A stretch of 64,000 nucleotides of DNA from Clostridium zeae (GCF_017312485.1 NZ_BMBA01000008.1:1-64000), one strand, 5' to 3'; positions 27,198 through 35,700 are shown, numbered from the stretch's first letter. Program-made: numbers and translations. The notes: generated by a model not told the origin, from the letters alone.

Positions 27198-28322
27198 TTA
27201 AAATGTATGTTCTCTTACACTTGGTCCTTCTAAGTTTACATTTACATTTAATATCAAATCAGTTTTTTCCATAAGCTCACCTTTTAGATCTGCATTAGGA
27301 TATTTCTCTTCAAGCAACCTTCCAACCTTAAACACATCTAAGTCCTGCAATTTATAAGTATCAAAAACCATACCTAGATACTTCTTAACATTTTGTTCTT
27401 CAGCATTTTGTATATAATCTCTTACAGTTTTATCTACTATTAACCTTCCTTGAGATTCAGCTAAATTACATCTTATATTTATAGTTTTATATAACTTTAC
27501 TCTTTCACCATCGTATTTTAAATCAGTTTTAGTCTTTGAATTTAGTATCTCAAGAGTTATAAATTGTTCAGGATTCTGTGGATTATTTATTTCAAGAGTT
27601 CCACTCTTAACATTATTGCTTAAAAAACTATAACTTAGTGCTTCTTCAATAGTTAATTTTGCAGCAAGTTTATCATTCTTAAGAATAGCTCCACCTTTTA
27701 TTTGAACTCTATTTTCCATAATATCCTTGACAATTTCTAATCCTCCTAAAACCGCAACATTGCCTCCATTAATTCTATTGGTCAGATAATCATTTAAGTT
27801 AGTTGCTATGGTTCTAGGACTTGCTTTCATTTTATACACTAGTTCATCTAAAAATATTCCCAAATATTCTTCGTCTGATTTTACCTTAGTGAAAAGATCT
27901 TCAATTTGACCAAAAAACACAAAAACATAAGGTCTTATAAGAAATTCTTGATCTCTAGCCATTATATCAACAAATTGCCCCACACCTTCTTTTGCTGCCC
28001 TTTCAGAGAAAATGTAGGCTTTACATTGAGTCATATTAAGCTTAAAGCTTGAAAAGGTACTTGCATTTCTAATTGCTTCTAGAACAGTTTTTCCTTGTCC
28101 TTTAAAGACCATTCTTTTTCCTTTTTCAGAACTTTCATTTGTGCTTCTGTAAGGCATAACACAATCCAAATACAAAACTGTGTTTTTACTTTCATCAATG
28201 TCATAAACTATACTGGTTACGAATGTAGCTCTATTAATATCCCTATAGTTATAGCAGCCCGTTAATCCTATTGAAAAACATATAATCAAAAAAACTGAAA
28301 CTATCCTATTTAGTCTTTTCAT
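27198..28322 (-). CDS. gerKC: Spore germination lipoprotein, Ger(x)C family
   Basis: This 374-residue lipoprotein has a signal peptide with lipobox IGLTGC (the cysteine becomes the lipidated N-terminus). The GerAC/Ger(x)C fold follows, with family segments DINRATFVTSIVYD and VFFGQIEDLF. It is the C subunit of a nutrient germinant receptor in the spore inner membrane. The ATG at 28322 overlaps the end of gerKA by 17 nt, with GAGGATG upstream. Cotranscribed A and C subunits with the B subunit divergent is the arrangement known for clostridial gerK loci. Confidence 0.92.
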   Translation of the reverse strand: MKRLNRIVSVFLIICFSIGLTGCYNYRDINRATFVTSIVYDIDESKNTVLYLDCVMPYRSTNESSEKGKRMVFKGQGKTVLEAIRNASTFSSFKLNMTQCKAYIFSERAAKEGVGQFVDIMARDQEFLIRPYVFVFFGQIEDLFTKVKSDEEYLGIFLDELVYKMKASPRTIATNLNDYLTNRINGGNVAVLGGLEIVKDIMENRVQIKGGAILKNDKLAAKLTIEEALSYSFLSNNVKSGTLEINNPQNPEQFITLEILNSKTKTDLKYDGERVKLYKTINIRCNLAESQGRLIVDKTVRDYIQNAEEQNVKKYLGMVFDTYKLQDLDVFKVGRLLEEKYPNADLKGELMEKTDLILNVNVNLEGPSVREHTF

Positions 28323-29721
28323 TAGTATCATCCTCGCCTAAAAAATCATTTGAAATATCTTCTAAAGGTCCTCTAAATACTATATCTTTAAGTTTTAATT
28401 TTTTTAAAGTTCCTATAGGAAACATATAGTAATATCCACAAGACTTAAGATTGCATATATGAGCAAACAACAGCATTACTCCAACAAAAAAACCAGGTAA
28501 CCCCAAAAATGCAGCCATAATCACCAAAAGCATAGACCATACTGTAATTGCTCCATATATCCTAGGAATTAGAAAATACGACAAAGAACTTATCGCTACC
28601 ACTAATATTGTTATTCTAGAAGCGATACCTGCTCCAACAGCGGCATCTCCTAGTATAAGTGCAGCTACTATACTCATTGCAGTCCCTATTGGCTGAGGAA
28701 GCCTAAGTCCTGCTTCTTTTATTAACTGAAAGAAAATCATCATAAGCACAACTTCAACCACAGTAGGGATTGGCACCCCTGCTCTAGACACAGCTAATCT
28801 AAATACAAATGATGGAGGTATTACATCAAAATGATAGGTTACTATAGCTAAATATAATCCAGGTAAAAAGGCTGCAAAAAAGAAAGCAAGCCATCTCATG
28901 AATCTTGTGAAATTAGCATAATATCTATTTATATAATAATCATCTTGAGCTTGAAAATTTTCCACAAAGAAGCATGGTGCAGTCATTACGAAGGGGGTTC
29001 CATCTACTAACACTGCAATTCTTCCTTCCATTAATTTGGCTACAACAGTATCAGGCTTCTCAGTATATCCTACAGTATCAAAAATTGTATTTTTATCTCT
29101 AAGTTTATTCTCTATATAGTTTGTATCCAAGATAAATTCATAATCCAATTCATTTATTTGATTTCTTATATAATCAACTAAACTTTTAGGCGCAGTACCT
29201 TTCAAATAGGAAAGACATACTACAGTATTTGATTTATTACCTACATATATAGGCTCAAACTTTAAATCAGGATCTTTTATCCTTCTTCTGATTAGCGCCA
29301 CATTATCCACAAAAGCTTCTGTAAAACCTTCTCTCGGGCCTTTAAGAACAGCTTCTGAAACCGGTATGCTTACACCTCTTCTTATAAACCCCTTAGCCTC
29401 GCAGTATAGTATCTTTCCATCATAATCATCGAACAATACTATAACATCACCTGATAGTATGTGAAGAATAGCATCGTCATCATTTTTGGCATATCCTACT
29501 ATATTTATGTCCAAGGCTTTGCTAGCCATGTCGTCTATAGAATTTATACCTACTTTAGTATTTTTTAAAGGAGCAACAATATATTGACTCACAAATACTG
29601 TAGAGCACATATCATCTATAAATAATACAGTAGCTTTTCCCAGTGCTGTATCTACCTCCCTAACCTTTAAGTCAAAAGAATCCTTTAGTTTTTCTGAAAT
29701 ATAATCTTTTGTATTTTTCAT
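28306..29721 (-). CDS. gerKA: Spore germination protein, GerA family A subunit
   Basis: The 471-residue protein has a soluble N-terminal half (about residues 1-270) and about five membrane segments (residues 275-440). Characteristic GerA motifs are IRRRIKDPDLKFEP, the MEGRIAVLVDGTPFVMTAPC loop and PIPTVVEVVLMMIFFQLIKE. It is the A subunit of the germinant receptor that starts spore germination on sensing nutrients. The start at 29721 follows AGGTG. The gene is divergent from gerKB with about 104 nt between starts, so promoters, probably forespore-specific, must lie in that gap. Confidence 0.93.
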   Translation of the reverse strand: MKNTKDYISEKLKDSFDLKVREVDTALGKATVLFIDDMCSTVFVSQYIVAPLKNTKVGINSIDDMASKALDINIVGYAKNDDDAILHILSGDVIVLFDDYDGKILYCEAKGFIRRGVSIPVSEAVLKGPREGFTEAFVDNVALIRRRIKDPDLKFEPIYVGNKSNTVVCLSYLKGTAPKSLVDYIRNQINELDYEFILDTNYIENKLRDKNTIFDTVGYTEKPDTVVAKLMEGRIAVLVDGTPFVMTAPCFFVENFQAQDDYYINRYYANFTRFMRWLAFFFAAFLPGLYLAIVTYHFDVIPPSFVFRLAVSRAGVPIPTVVEVVLMMIFFQLIKEAGLRLPQPIGTAMSIVAALILGDAAVGAGIASRITILVVAISSLSYFLIPRIYGAITVWSMLLVIMAAFLGLPGFFVGVMLLFAHICNLKSCGYYYMFPIGTLKKLKLKDIVFRGPLEDISNDFLGEDDTNEKTK

Positions 29722-29825
29722 AATCATCACCTAAAAATATTATCTTCACTAAAAATGTTTAATATTCACTTTTTGGAGAATAATAAATTAAGGTAATTAT
29801 AGGATTTTTAAAAGAGGTGAATTTT

Positions 29826-30929
29826 TTGGAAGGATTGTCATCAAAACATTTAATACTTTTTATAGCAGGCTCTATGATAGTATCCATGAAGATTTTTTCA
29901 TCAATCTTCATATCTTCGGGGGGAAGAGATACCTGGATTATTGGTATACTTTCATCAATTGTATTTATGATTTTAATTCTATACATTGTAAATACATTTA
30001 ATAAAGCAAAGACTTTCAATTTTAGAGAGATCGTCCACGGTGCTATTGGTGATAGATTTGGCGAGGTTTATATATGGCTTTTTGCTGTTGGTTTATTCAT
30101 ATCTGCTGGTGAAAGCGCTGCAGTAGAAGCGAGTTCCATACATGTAAATCTATTTATAGAAAGCCCTATTTGGTATATACTGTTGTTCTTTATTGTTCCA
30201 GCAGTGTATATTGCATCTAGGAATTTCAATAGTATACTGAATATAGTACTTATTGCAACATCTATAGTGTTAATAACCATAGTTGTAATAGAGCTATTAG
30301 TACATAGATATAAACACTTTGACTATCTATTCCCCTTGTTCAAATACAACTCACTTTATAGCCAATTACGTTGCGCCTTAGAGTTCTTAGGAGGTTTTAG
30401 CTGTGTTGCAATAATTTTTCCTTTACTAAAAAATGTACAAAAAACTAAAAGTTTTACTTTCCACTTTTTTATAGGGGTATTATTATCCGTAGATTTAGTA
30501 TGCTTTGCAATAACTGGACATATTGCAAGCATGGGGTCTATGAGAGCAAAAAACATATTATTTCCAGCCTTTAGGCAAGTGCAAAGAATATCCTACGGAA
30601 ACTTTATTGAAAACGGAGAAATACTGGTCCTTATTTTGTGTGTGCTTGGACTAATGGTAAAATACATTTTAGCTATAAATGGGATTGTAATGTTATTTAG
30701 AAACAATATAAAAAACAAATTACTTTTTGTAACAATACTTTCAATATTACTTTACATTTACTCACTATTAATTGGTAATAATGCTTTCAGATTTATGGAT
30801 ATTTTAGAAATAAATCAATACATTTATCTAGTGATATTTTTGATTTTTCCATTGATACTTTTTAGCCTTTATAGAGCAAAGCATTTCGACGGAAACAGAG
30901 GAAAACTAAAGCTTAAGAAGAATTCTTAA
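29826..30929 (+). CDS. gerKB: Spore germination permease-like B subunit
   Basis: This 367-residue protein is almost entirely hydrophobic, with about ten membrane segments, and belongs to the GerAB (spore germination endospore protease/permease) family of amino-acid-transporter-like proteins. The start is a TTG at 29826, chosen because AAGAGGTG lies 6 nt upstream; the in-frame GTG nine bases earlier is inside that site. It is transcribed away from gerKA. It should form the membrane-embedded, germinant-binding part of the receptor with GerKA and GerKC. Confidence 0.9.
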   Translation: MEGLSSKHLILFIAGSMIVSMKIFSSIFISSGGRDTWIIGILSSIVFMILILYIVNTFNKAKTFNFREIVHGAIGDRFGEVYIWLFAVGLFISAGESAAVEASSIHVNLFIESPIWYILLFFIVPAVYIASRNFNSILNIVLIATSIVLITIVVIELLVHRYKHFDYLFPLFKYNSLYSQLRCALEFLGGFSCVAIIFPLLKNVQKTKSFTFHFFIGVLLSVDLVCFAITGHIASMGSMRAKNILFPAFRQVQRISYGNFIENGEILVLILCVLGLMVKYILAINGIVMLFRNNIKNKLLFVTILSILLYIYSLLIGNNAFRFMDILEINQYIYLVIFLIFPLILFSLYRAKHFDGNRGKLKLKKNS

Positions 30930-30942
30930 ATAAAAAATCCAG

Positions 30943-30970
30943 TTGAAAATCTACTAAAATATGCTATAAT
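30943..30970 (+). promoter_or_regulatory. Promoter of the zinc-ribbon gene
   Basis: TTGAAA and TATAAT are spaced by 16 bp. Transcription from here would give a leader of about 115 nt before the ATG at 31091. Confidence 0.6.
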
Positions 30971-31090
30971 ATAGGAGTGAATATTATTAAAATTTTATAG
31001 GAAATTTTCTGTTTACTAACCTGCCCTTTAAAGACTGGTATGGCAGTAAATATCCAAAATAGCCTATGAGTTTTAAAGGAGGTTTTTTTA

Positions 31091-31252
31091 ATGGAAGATA
31101 GAAAAATTACATGTAAAGATTGTGGAAAGGAATTCGTTTTCACAGTTGGAGAACAAGAATTCTACAAAGAAAAAGGATTTGAAAATGATCCTGTAAGATG
31201 TCCAGAATGCAGAAAAGCAAGAAAAGCTCAAAAACAAAGAGATAGATTCTAA
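31091..31252 (+). CDS. Small zinc-ribbon protein
   Basis: This 53-residue protein contains CKDC (residues 8-11) and CPEC (37-40), a four-cysteine zinc ribbon, followed by a basic tail (RKARKAQKQRDRF). It matches the short probable zinc-binding-domain proteins widespread in clostridia. AAAGGAGG precedes the ATG. The length, basic tail and ribbon suggest nucleic-acid or ribosome contact, but no function is established. It has its own promoter, an unusually long leader and a terminator. Confidence 0.85.
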   Translation: MEDRKITCKDCGKEFVFTVGEQEFYKEKGFENDPVRCPECRKARKAQKQRDRF

Positions 31253-31275
31253 TTAATCTTTCGAGATTTTGAGTA

Positions 31276-31313
31276 AACCCAGTAGTCCTTCAAGGATTAC
31301 TGGGTTATTTTTT
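31276..31313 (+). terminator. Terminator of the zinc-ribbon gene
   Basis: A 13-bp stem (aacccagtagtcc / ggattactgggtt, one G:T pair) is followed by ATTTTTTA. Confidence 0.9.
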
Positions 31314-31411
31314 ACTGTATAAGAAACTATAAAATTTTTAATGTAGCTAAACCTATATATTTCAATGCTTTTACAAGCTATTTATAGCTATACAATAAAA
31401 AAACAAAACTT

Positions 31412-31502
31412 ATTCGCCTGCCAAATTTTCCTCATATACATTCGGAAAGGCAGATGCGTGAAAAAAGCTCGCTGAAGAAGGTCGCTTCAGCGACTTTTTT
31501 TT
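31412..31502 (+). repeat. Two-hairpin dispersed element, copy 2
   Basis: This is the plus-strand counterpart of 18992-19076. CCTGCC (31417-31422) pairs with GGCAG (31449-31453), nested TTTCC pairs with GGAAA, and a second hairpin CGCTGAAG/CTTCAGCG (31470-31492) ends in T8. Differences between copies fall in loops or partly preserve pairing. It lies after the zinc-ribbon gene and converges on the ECF gene. Confidence 0.8.
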
Positions 31503-31506
31503 ATAA

Positions 31507-32055
31507 TTAAATACTAGCACTGTTCCTTTTCTTCACAAGTGCTACTGATAAAGGTAATGCTATAACAACACCAGAGGTAGCTTGAAGTACATTGCCCACA
31601 ATATCTTTAGCCGCAAATACAAGTCCCCCAACGATTGCAGTTGAAAATCCATTTCCTGATGTAGCTGCTGCAATAACTGTACCAGCTAAAAAATATCCAA
31701 AAATCATGAATATTCCCCCTAAAACAAAGCCTACTACATACGAAATATAAGTCCCCTTAAATCTTTCAATCACATCCCCAGCGATATAAGCCATGCCAGC
31801 CTTTATTATAAACGTAAACGGAGCCCAGATAATCCATCCTCCACTTATATCTACCATAGCCATCCCTATAGCAGCAGCTAATGCTCCCCTCTTTTTACCA
31901 AGTATAACAGCTGAAAGAAGAACCATACAATCTCCTAAATGCACAAAACCACCCGCAGTAGGAATCTTAATTATATTCCCTGCTATAAAAACCAATGCAA
32001 TCATTAACCCAGTTAAAGCTAAATCTCTAGTTTTTAAGTTTTTTAAGTTTTCCAT
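31507..32055 (-). CDS. ECF transporter S component
   Basis: The 182-residue protein has five to six membrane segments and the S-component pattern of group II ECF vitamin transporters: a short polar N-terminus before LALTGLMIALVFIAG, then GGFVHLGDCMVLLSAVILG and GWIIWAPFTFIIKAG. It would bind a vitamin or precursor and dock to a shared energising module (EcfT, EcfA1, EcfA2) encoded elsewhere. The substrate is not assigned; no diagnostic riboswitch is visible upstream. A dispersed repeat copy occupies the region directly before its start. Confidence 0.8.
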   Translation of the reverse strand: MENLKNLKTRDLALTGLMIALVFIAGNIIKIPTAGGFVHLGDCMVLLSAVILGKKRGALAAAIGMAMVDISGGWIIWAPFTFIIKAGMAYIAGDVIERFKGTYISYVVGFVLGGIFMIFGYFLAGTVIAAATSGNGFSTAIVGGLVFAAKDIVGNVLQATSGVVIALPLSVALVKKRNSASI

Positions 32056-32099
32056 AATATTCGCCCCTTTTTAATATTTTTTAATAAAAAAACTTTATA

Positions 32100-32314
32100 T
32101 GTACTTTGTTTACAGTTTTAGCTATGTAATCGTAGAAAACCATATTAATTCTTAGCGAAGTTCATTAAGTATTAACAACTCTAATCCTATAACTATTTTA
32201 AAAAATTCTGCTGGGTTTTGAGCATAGTTTTTAAAAATATAAATTCAAATATAGAGTTGTTAATCTAAAGATCATCGGATGAATAACCACTTAATTTCAA
32301 TCGTTACTTTACAT
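32100..32314. repeat. Dispersed repeat copy upstream of the ECF gene
   Basis: The segment TTTACAGTTTTAG...CATATTAATT resembles the right half of the 192-bp element. It is followed by an inverted repeat TTAACAACTCT...AGAGTTGTTAA and a CACTTAATTTCAA end. The order matches the copy at 11383-11500. The remaining DNA to 32501 is AT-rich and carries the promoter of the next plus-strand gene. Confidence 0.7.
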
Positions 32315-32501
32315 GATAATCAATCCATAAATGGATGATATAACATAATTCATTGCATTGCAAATGTACCGATACAAAGTTAATGTATTATTATTTTATT
32401 TTTACTAATACTAGTATCAAGATATAAAATGCATTATTTCATAAGCATATTTAGGTTTTAATATTTCTTAAAATCATCTGTACTAAAAAGGAGGTGATTA
32501 T

Positions 32502-32657
32502 ATGGCTTTCCTAAGATGGCTTGGTGGTATAGTAGTATTCTTTTGGTTACTTGGAATAATCTTCAGAATAGGAGGTTACTTCATCAACATTCTTCTTGTA
32601 GTAGCAGCAATAATTTTTATAGTTAACTTAATCTTCGGAAGAAAGAATAAAGTCTGA
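32502..32657 (+). CDS. Lmo0937-like small membrane protein
   Basis: This 51-residue, very hydrophobic peptide has two membrane segments (about residues 6-22 and 27-45) and ends in a basic GRKNKV tail. It resembles the Lmo0937 family of small Firmicute membrane proteins, often stress-associated, though function is not known. A perfect AAGGAGGTGATTAT ribosome site precedes the ATG. It is monocistronic and lies directly before the trpS T-box promoter. Confidence 0.8.
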   Translation: MAFLRWLGGIVVFFWLLGIIFRIGGYFINILLVVAAIIFIVNLIFGRKNKV

Positions 32658-32658
32658 G

Positions 32659-32687
32659 TTGACACTTTGTTTTATATGTCATAATAT
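32659..32687 (+). promoter_or_regulatory. Promoter of the T-box/trpS transcript
   Basis: TTGACA and TAATAT are spaced by 17 bp, immediately after the Lmo0937-like gene. A small hairpin (32686-32712) overlaps the expected transcription start and may also terminate the preceding gene. Confidence 0.6.
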
Positions 32688-32714
32688 AGAAGTAATAAAT
32701 CATTACTTCTATAT

Positions 32715-32990
32715 TCTAAAATCAAAGAAGAGAAATAGTAAACTTAAGTTCACATTTTCAGAGAGCTGTAGGCGATGAAATTACAGTAATGTTGTTTAAG
32801 TTGAATGGATCTCTGAGATACTTAGACGAAAAATTATTATAGATAATTAAGTAGTTTCAGTCGTGTTCTCACGTTATAGAGATAGGATATTATTGTATCT
32901 TAATTTAAAGAAGAGAATGAACTTCTCTTGAATATAGGTGGCACCGCGTTTTATACGCCCTATGGATTTTTATCCATAGGGCTTTTTTAC
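32715..32990 (+). promoter_or_regulatory. T-box leader with tryptophan specifier
   Basis: The leader has stem I bounded by AGAGAG and CTCTGAG. The UGG specifier codon is at 32806-32808 in the GAAUGGAUC loop. The T-box AGGTGGCACCGCG lies at 32936-32948. The terminator stem (gccctatgga / tccatagggc followed by TTTTTT) spans 32957-32988. Uncharged tRNA-Trp would pair with UGG and with the T-box bulge to form the antiterminator and allow trpS transcription. All essential elements are visible. Confidence 0.95.
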
Positions 32991-33032
32991 TGTTTAGGCA
33001 AGTATAATTTTTTTTAGTAGGAGGATTAAAGA

Positions 33033-34031
33033 ATGGAAGACAAAAAGAAAGTAATATTTAGTGGTATTCAACCATCTGGCGAATTGACCATAGGGAATTA
33101 TTTAGGAGCTATAAAAAACTGGGTTAAACTTCAAGATCAATATGACTGTCTATTCTGCGTAGTAGATTTACATGCAATTACTGTTAAGCAAGTACCTGCA
33201 GACCTTAGGCGAAGAACCCTAGAAGTTTTAGCAATATATATAGCTGCTGGTATAGATCCTGAAAAGAATACTCTTTTCATACAATCACATGTACCTGCCC
33301 ACAGCGAAGCAGCATGGCTTTTAAATTGTAATTCATATATGGGTGAACTAGGAAGAATGACTCAATATAAGGATAAATCACAAAAAATGGGTGATTCTAT
33401 AGTAGCTGGACTTTTCAACTATCCAGTTCTTATGGCCGCTGACATACTTTTGTATAATACAGATTTAGTTCCTGTTGGAAAGGATCAAACTCAACATCTA
33501 GAATTAGCTAGAGATTTAGCTCAAAGATTCAATAATGCTTACAGCCCAACTTTTGTTGTACCTGAAGGTTATATAGCTAAAGAAGGTGCAAAAATAATGA
33601 GCCTTCAAGAGCCAACAAAGAAGATGTCCAAATCAGATGAAAATCAAAATAGCTTCATCTTGCTTCTAGACCCACCAGAAGTTATAAGAAAGAAGGTAAG
33701 CAGAGCTGTTACTGATGGTATTGGGGTTGTAAACTATACCGATGAACAACCTGGAGTAAAAAACCTTATTGATATATTATGTGCCATAAAAGGCTTAAAA
33801 CCTGAAGAAGTTGTTGCTGACTATGTAGGAAAAGGATACGCAGAACTTAAGAGCGATGTTGCTGATACAATAGTAGCTGAACTTTCTCCGCTTCAAGAGA
33901 AGGTAAAGGAGCTTTTAGCTGATAAGTCTTACCTTGAAGAAGTCTATAAAAAGGGTGCAGAAAAGGCTAATTATTTAGCTACTAAGAATTTAAGAAAAAT
34001 GCAAAAGAAGATTGGATTCATTCCTAGGTAA
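33033..34031 (+). CDS. trpS: Tryptophanyl-tRNA synthetase
   Basis: The 332-residue class I synthetase has SGELTIGNYLGA (HIGH-type motif, TIGN at residues 19-22), the GKDQTQHLELARDLAQRFN segment and KKMSKSD as KMSKS. The length is standard for bacterial TrpS. It charges tRNA-Trp with tryptophan. TAGGAGG precedes the ATG. Expression is controlled by the upstream Trp T-box. The gene is monocistronic. Confidence 0.97.
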   Translation: MEDKKKVIFSGIQPSGELTIGNYLGAIKNWVKLQDQYDCLFCVVDLHAITVKQVPADLRRRTLEVLAIYIAAGIDPEKNTLFIQSHVPAHSEAAWLLNCNSYMGELGRMTQYKDKSQKMGDSIVAGLFNYPVLMAADILLYNTDLVPVGKDQTQHLELARDLAQRFNNAYSPTFVVPEGYIAKEGAKIMSLQEPTKKMSKSDENQNSFILLLDPPEVIRKKVSRAVTDGIGVVNYTDEQPGVKNLIDILCAIKGLKPEEVVADYVGKGYAELKSDVADTIVAELSPLQEKVKELLADKSYLEEVYKKGAEKANYLATKNLRKMQKKIGFIPR

Positions 34032-34037
34032 TATTGA

Positions 34038-34157
34038 TACTGAAAATAAAGTGCTCCTACATCCAATGCTTAGATGAGCTTCGCAAAGAATTAATATAAT
34101 TTTCTCCGTTGAATTAGCTAAAATTGTATAACTCGCTTTGCTCAGACAATACAATTG
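34038..34157. repeat. Dispersed repeat copy downstream of trpS
   Basis: This partial copy of the 192-bp family contains CATCCAATGCTTAGATGAGC, then TTCGCAAAGAATTAATAT. A central inverted repeat AAAATTGTA...TACAATT replaces AAAACTGTA...TACAGTT of the full copies, so pairing is kept although the bases differ. Confidence 0.65.
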
Positions 34158-34160
34158 TGA

Positions 34161-34201
34161 AAAATAAAAAGCTCATGAGCAAATCATGAACTTTTTATTT
34201 T
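34161..34201. terminator. Bidirectional terminator between trpS and the GtrB-like gene
   Basis: A 17-bp stem with one mismatch (aaataaaaagctcatga / tcatgaactttttattt) has U-rich tails on both strands and lies between convergent genes. Confidence 0.8.
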
Positions 34202-34210
34202 GAGAAAAAC

Positions 34211-35152
34211 CTATTTTTCTTCTTCAAAATTAATCTTTTCTTTAATTATATATAGTGGTCTCTTTTTACTTTCATCGTAAATTCTAGCTATATATTCTCC
34301 CATAATTCCAAGGGATAATAATTGTACTCCACTGAATAATGTTATAACCACCATTAGAGATGTCCAGCCTGGTTGTGTTCTATAACCGAAGACTTTAACT
34401 ATTATTGAATATAAGAGCATTATGAAAGATATAATTATGGTTATGCTTCCAATTAGGGATACGACTTTTAATGGTTTTGAAGAGAAAGCAACTATTCCAT
34501 CTGATGCAAATTTAAGCATTTTCTTTAAAGGGTATTTTGTAGTTCCAGCAAATCTCTCATTTCTATTGTATTCTATGTATGTTTGATTAAACCCAACCCA
34601 ACTTACCATGCCTCTTACAAATCTATTTCTTTCTGGCATTTCTCTTAGAGCTTCTACTACAGTTCTATCTATAAGTCTAAAATCACCTGTGTCCTTTGGT
34701 ATCTCTATATCTGACATGCTGGCTAAAAACTTATAGAAGTATTTTGCAGTAATTAACTTAAACCAGGTTTCCCCATCTCTTTTTCTTCTCTTTGCATATA
34801 CAACTTCATAACCTTCATTCCACTTATTAACCATATCTACTATTAATTCTGGGGGATCTTGAAGGTCGGCGTCTATTATTACAACAGCATCACCTGTAGC
34901 ATTAAACATACCAGCAGTTACTGCAGTTTGATGACCAAAGTTTCTTGAAAAGCCTATAATCTTTACATTCTTGTCATTTGCAGCAATATCCTTAAGTATT
35001 GGCATTGTTTTATCTGTAGAACCATCATTAACAAATACAATCTCGTAGTTATAATTATTGTTTTTCATAACTTCAGTCATTCTGTTGTAGCATTCTTCAG
35101 CAACTTCCTCTTCAAAATACATAGGAATAACAACCGAAAGTTTTTTATCCAT
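34211..35152 (-). CDS. GtrB/CsbB-type bactoprenol glycosyltransferase
   Basis: The 313-residue family 2 glycosyltransferase has VVIPMYFEEE, VNDGSTDKT and the DADLQDPPE metal/nucleotide site. Two C-terminal membrane segments (about 230-255 and 265-290) follow, as in DPM1-like and GtrB proteins. Such enzymes move a sugar from a nucleotide donor to undecaprenyl phosphate. The gene overlaps the GtrA-type gene by 8 nt, and the GtrA/GtrB pair normally supplies lipid-linked sugar for decorating surface glycans on the outer face. The sugar is probably glucose but not proven. galU lies nearby. Confidence 0.9.
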   Translation of the reverse strand: MDKKLSVVIPMYFEEEVAEECYNRMTEVMKNNNYNYEIVFVNDGSTDKTMPILKDIAANDKNVKIIGFSRNFGHQTAVTAGMFNATGDAVVIIDADLQDPPELIVDMVNKWNEGYEVVYAKRRKRDGETWFKLITAKYFYKFLASMSDIEIPKDTGDFRLIDRTVVEALREMPERNRFVRGMVSWVGFNQTYIEYNRNERFAGTTKYPLKKMLKFASDGIVAFSSKPLKVVSLIGSITIIISFIMLLYSIIVKVFGYRTQPGWTSLMVVITLFSGVQLLSLGIMGEYIARIYDESKKRPLYIIKEKINFEEEK

Positions 35153-35534
35153 TCTTTACATCCTCCGAAAACGTCCATTTTTTATTCAAGAAGTAATTTA
35201 ACACCATACATATTCCAATCACTAATATCTGAGCTATATGCTTATCTATACCAAACTTACTTACAAATAATATGAGTAGGCAGTTATTAATAGCTAATAC
35301 AATAAGATTGATAATAATGAATTTTACACTTCTTTCACTGTTCTTGGCATCTACCTTAAACACCCATTTACTATTTAAAAAGTAACTATTTACTACACCT
35401 ATAAGGTAACTAAGGGTATTTGCCAAAATATAATTCATTCCGAACTTACCTAATATCCAAAACGCTATAATAGTAATTAGAGTATTCATACCCCCTACTA
35501 TTCCAAATCTTATGAATCTTAATAATTCCTTCAT
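35145..35534 (-). CDS. GtrA family membrane protein (flippase-like)
   Basis: This 129-residue protein has four membrane segments and GtrA signatures: RFIRFGIVGGMNTLI at the N-terminus, YLIGVVNSYFLNSKWVF in the middle and NYFLNKKWTF at the end. It is thought to flip undecaprenyl-phosphate-linked sugar across the membrane. It overlaps the start of the GtrB-type glycosyltransferase, indicating coupled translation. Confidence 0.9.
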   Translation of the reverse strand: MKELLRFIRFGIVGGMNTLITIIAFWILGKFGMNYILANTLSYLIGVVNSYFLNSKWVFKVDAKNSERSVKFIIINLIVLAINNCLLILFVSKFGIDKHIAQILVIGICMVLNYFLNKKWTFSEDVKNG

Positions 35535-35663
35535 TTTATCACCACAGAAAATATATTTATAAACATTAAATTCATTGTAACCTTAAATTTGTTGCTCAAA
35601 TATGCGATAATTATGTAAAAATTTTGTGAAAACATCTAATATAAAAGTAATATATTTTATATA

Positions 35664-35700
35664 CAAAAGAAAAATAGGAGTTTTCACTTATCTCCTATTC
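35664..35700 (-). terminator. Terminator of galU
   Basis: An 8-bp stem (aataggag / ctcctatt) is followed on the minus strand by TTTCTTTTG, 33 nt after the galU stop. Confidence 0.75.
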
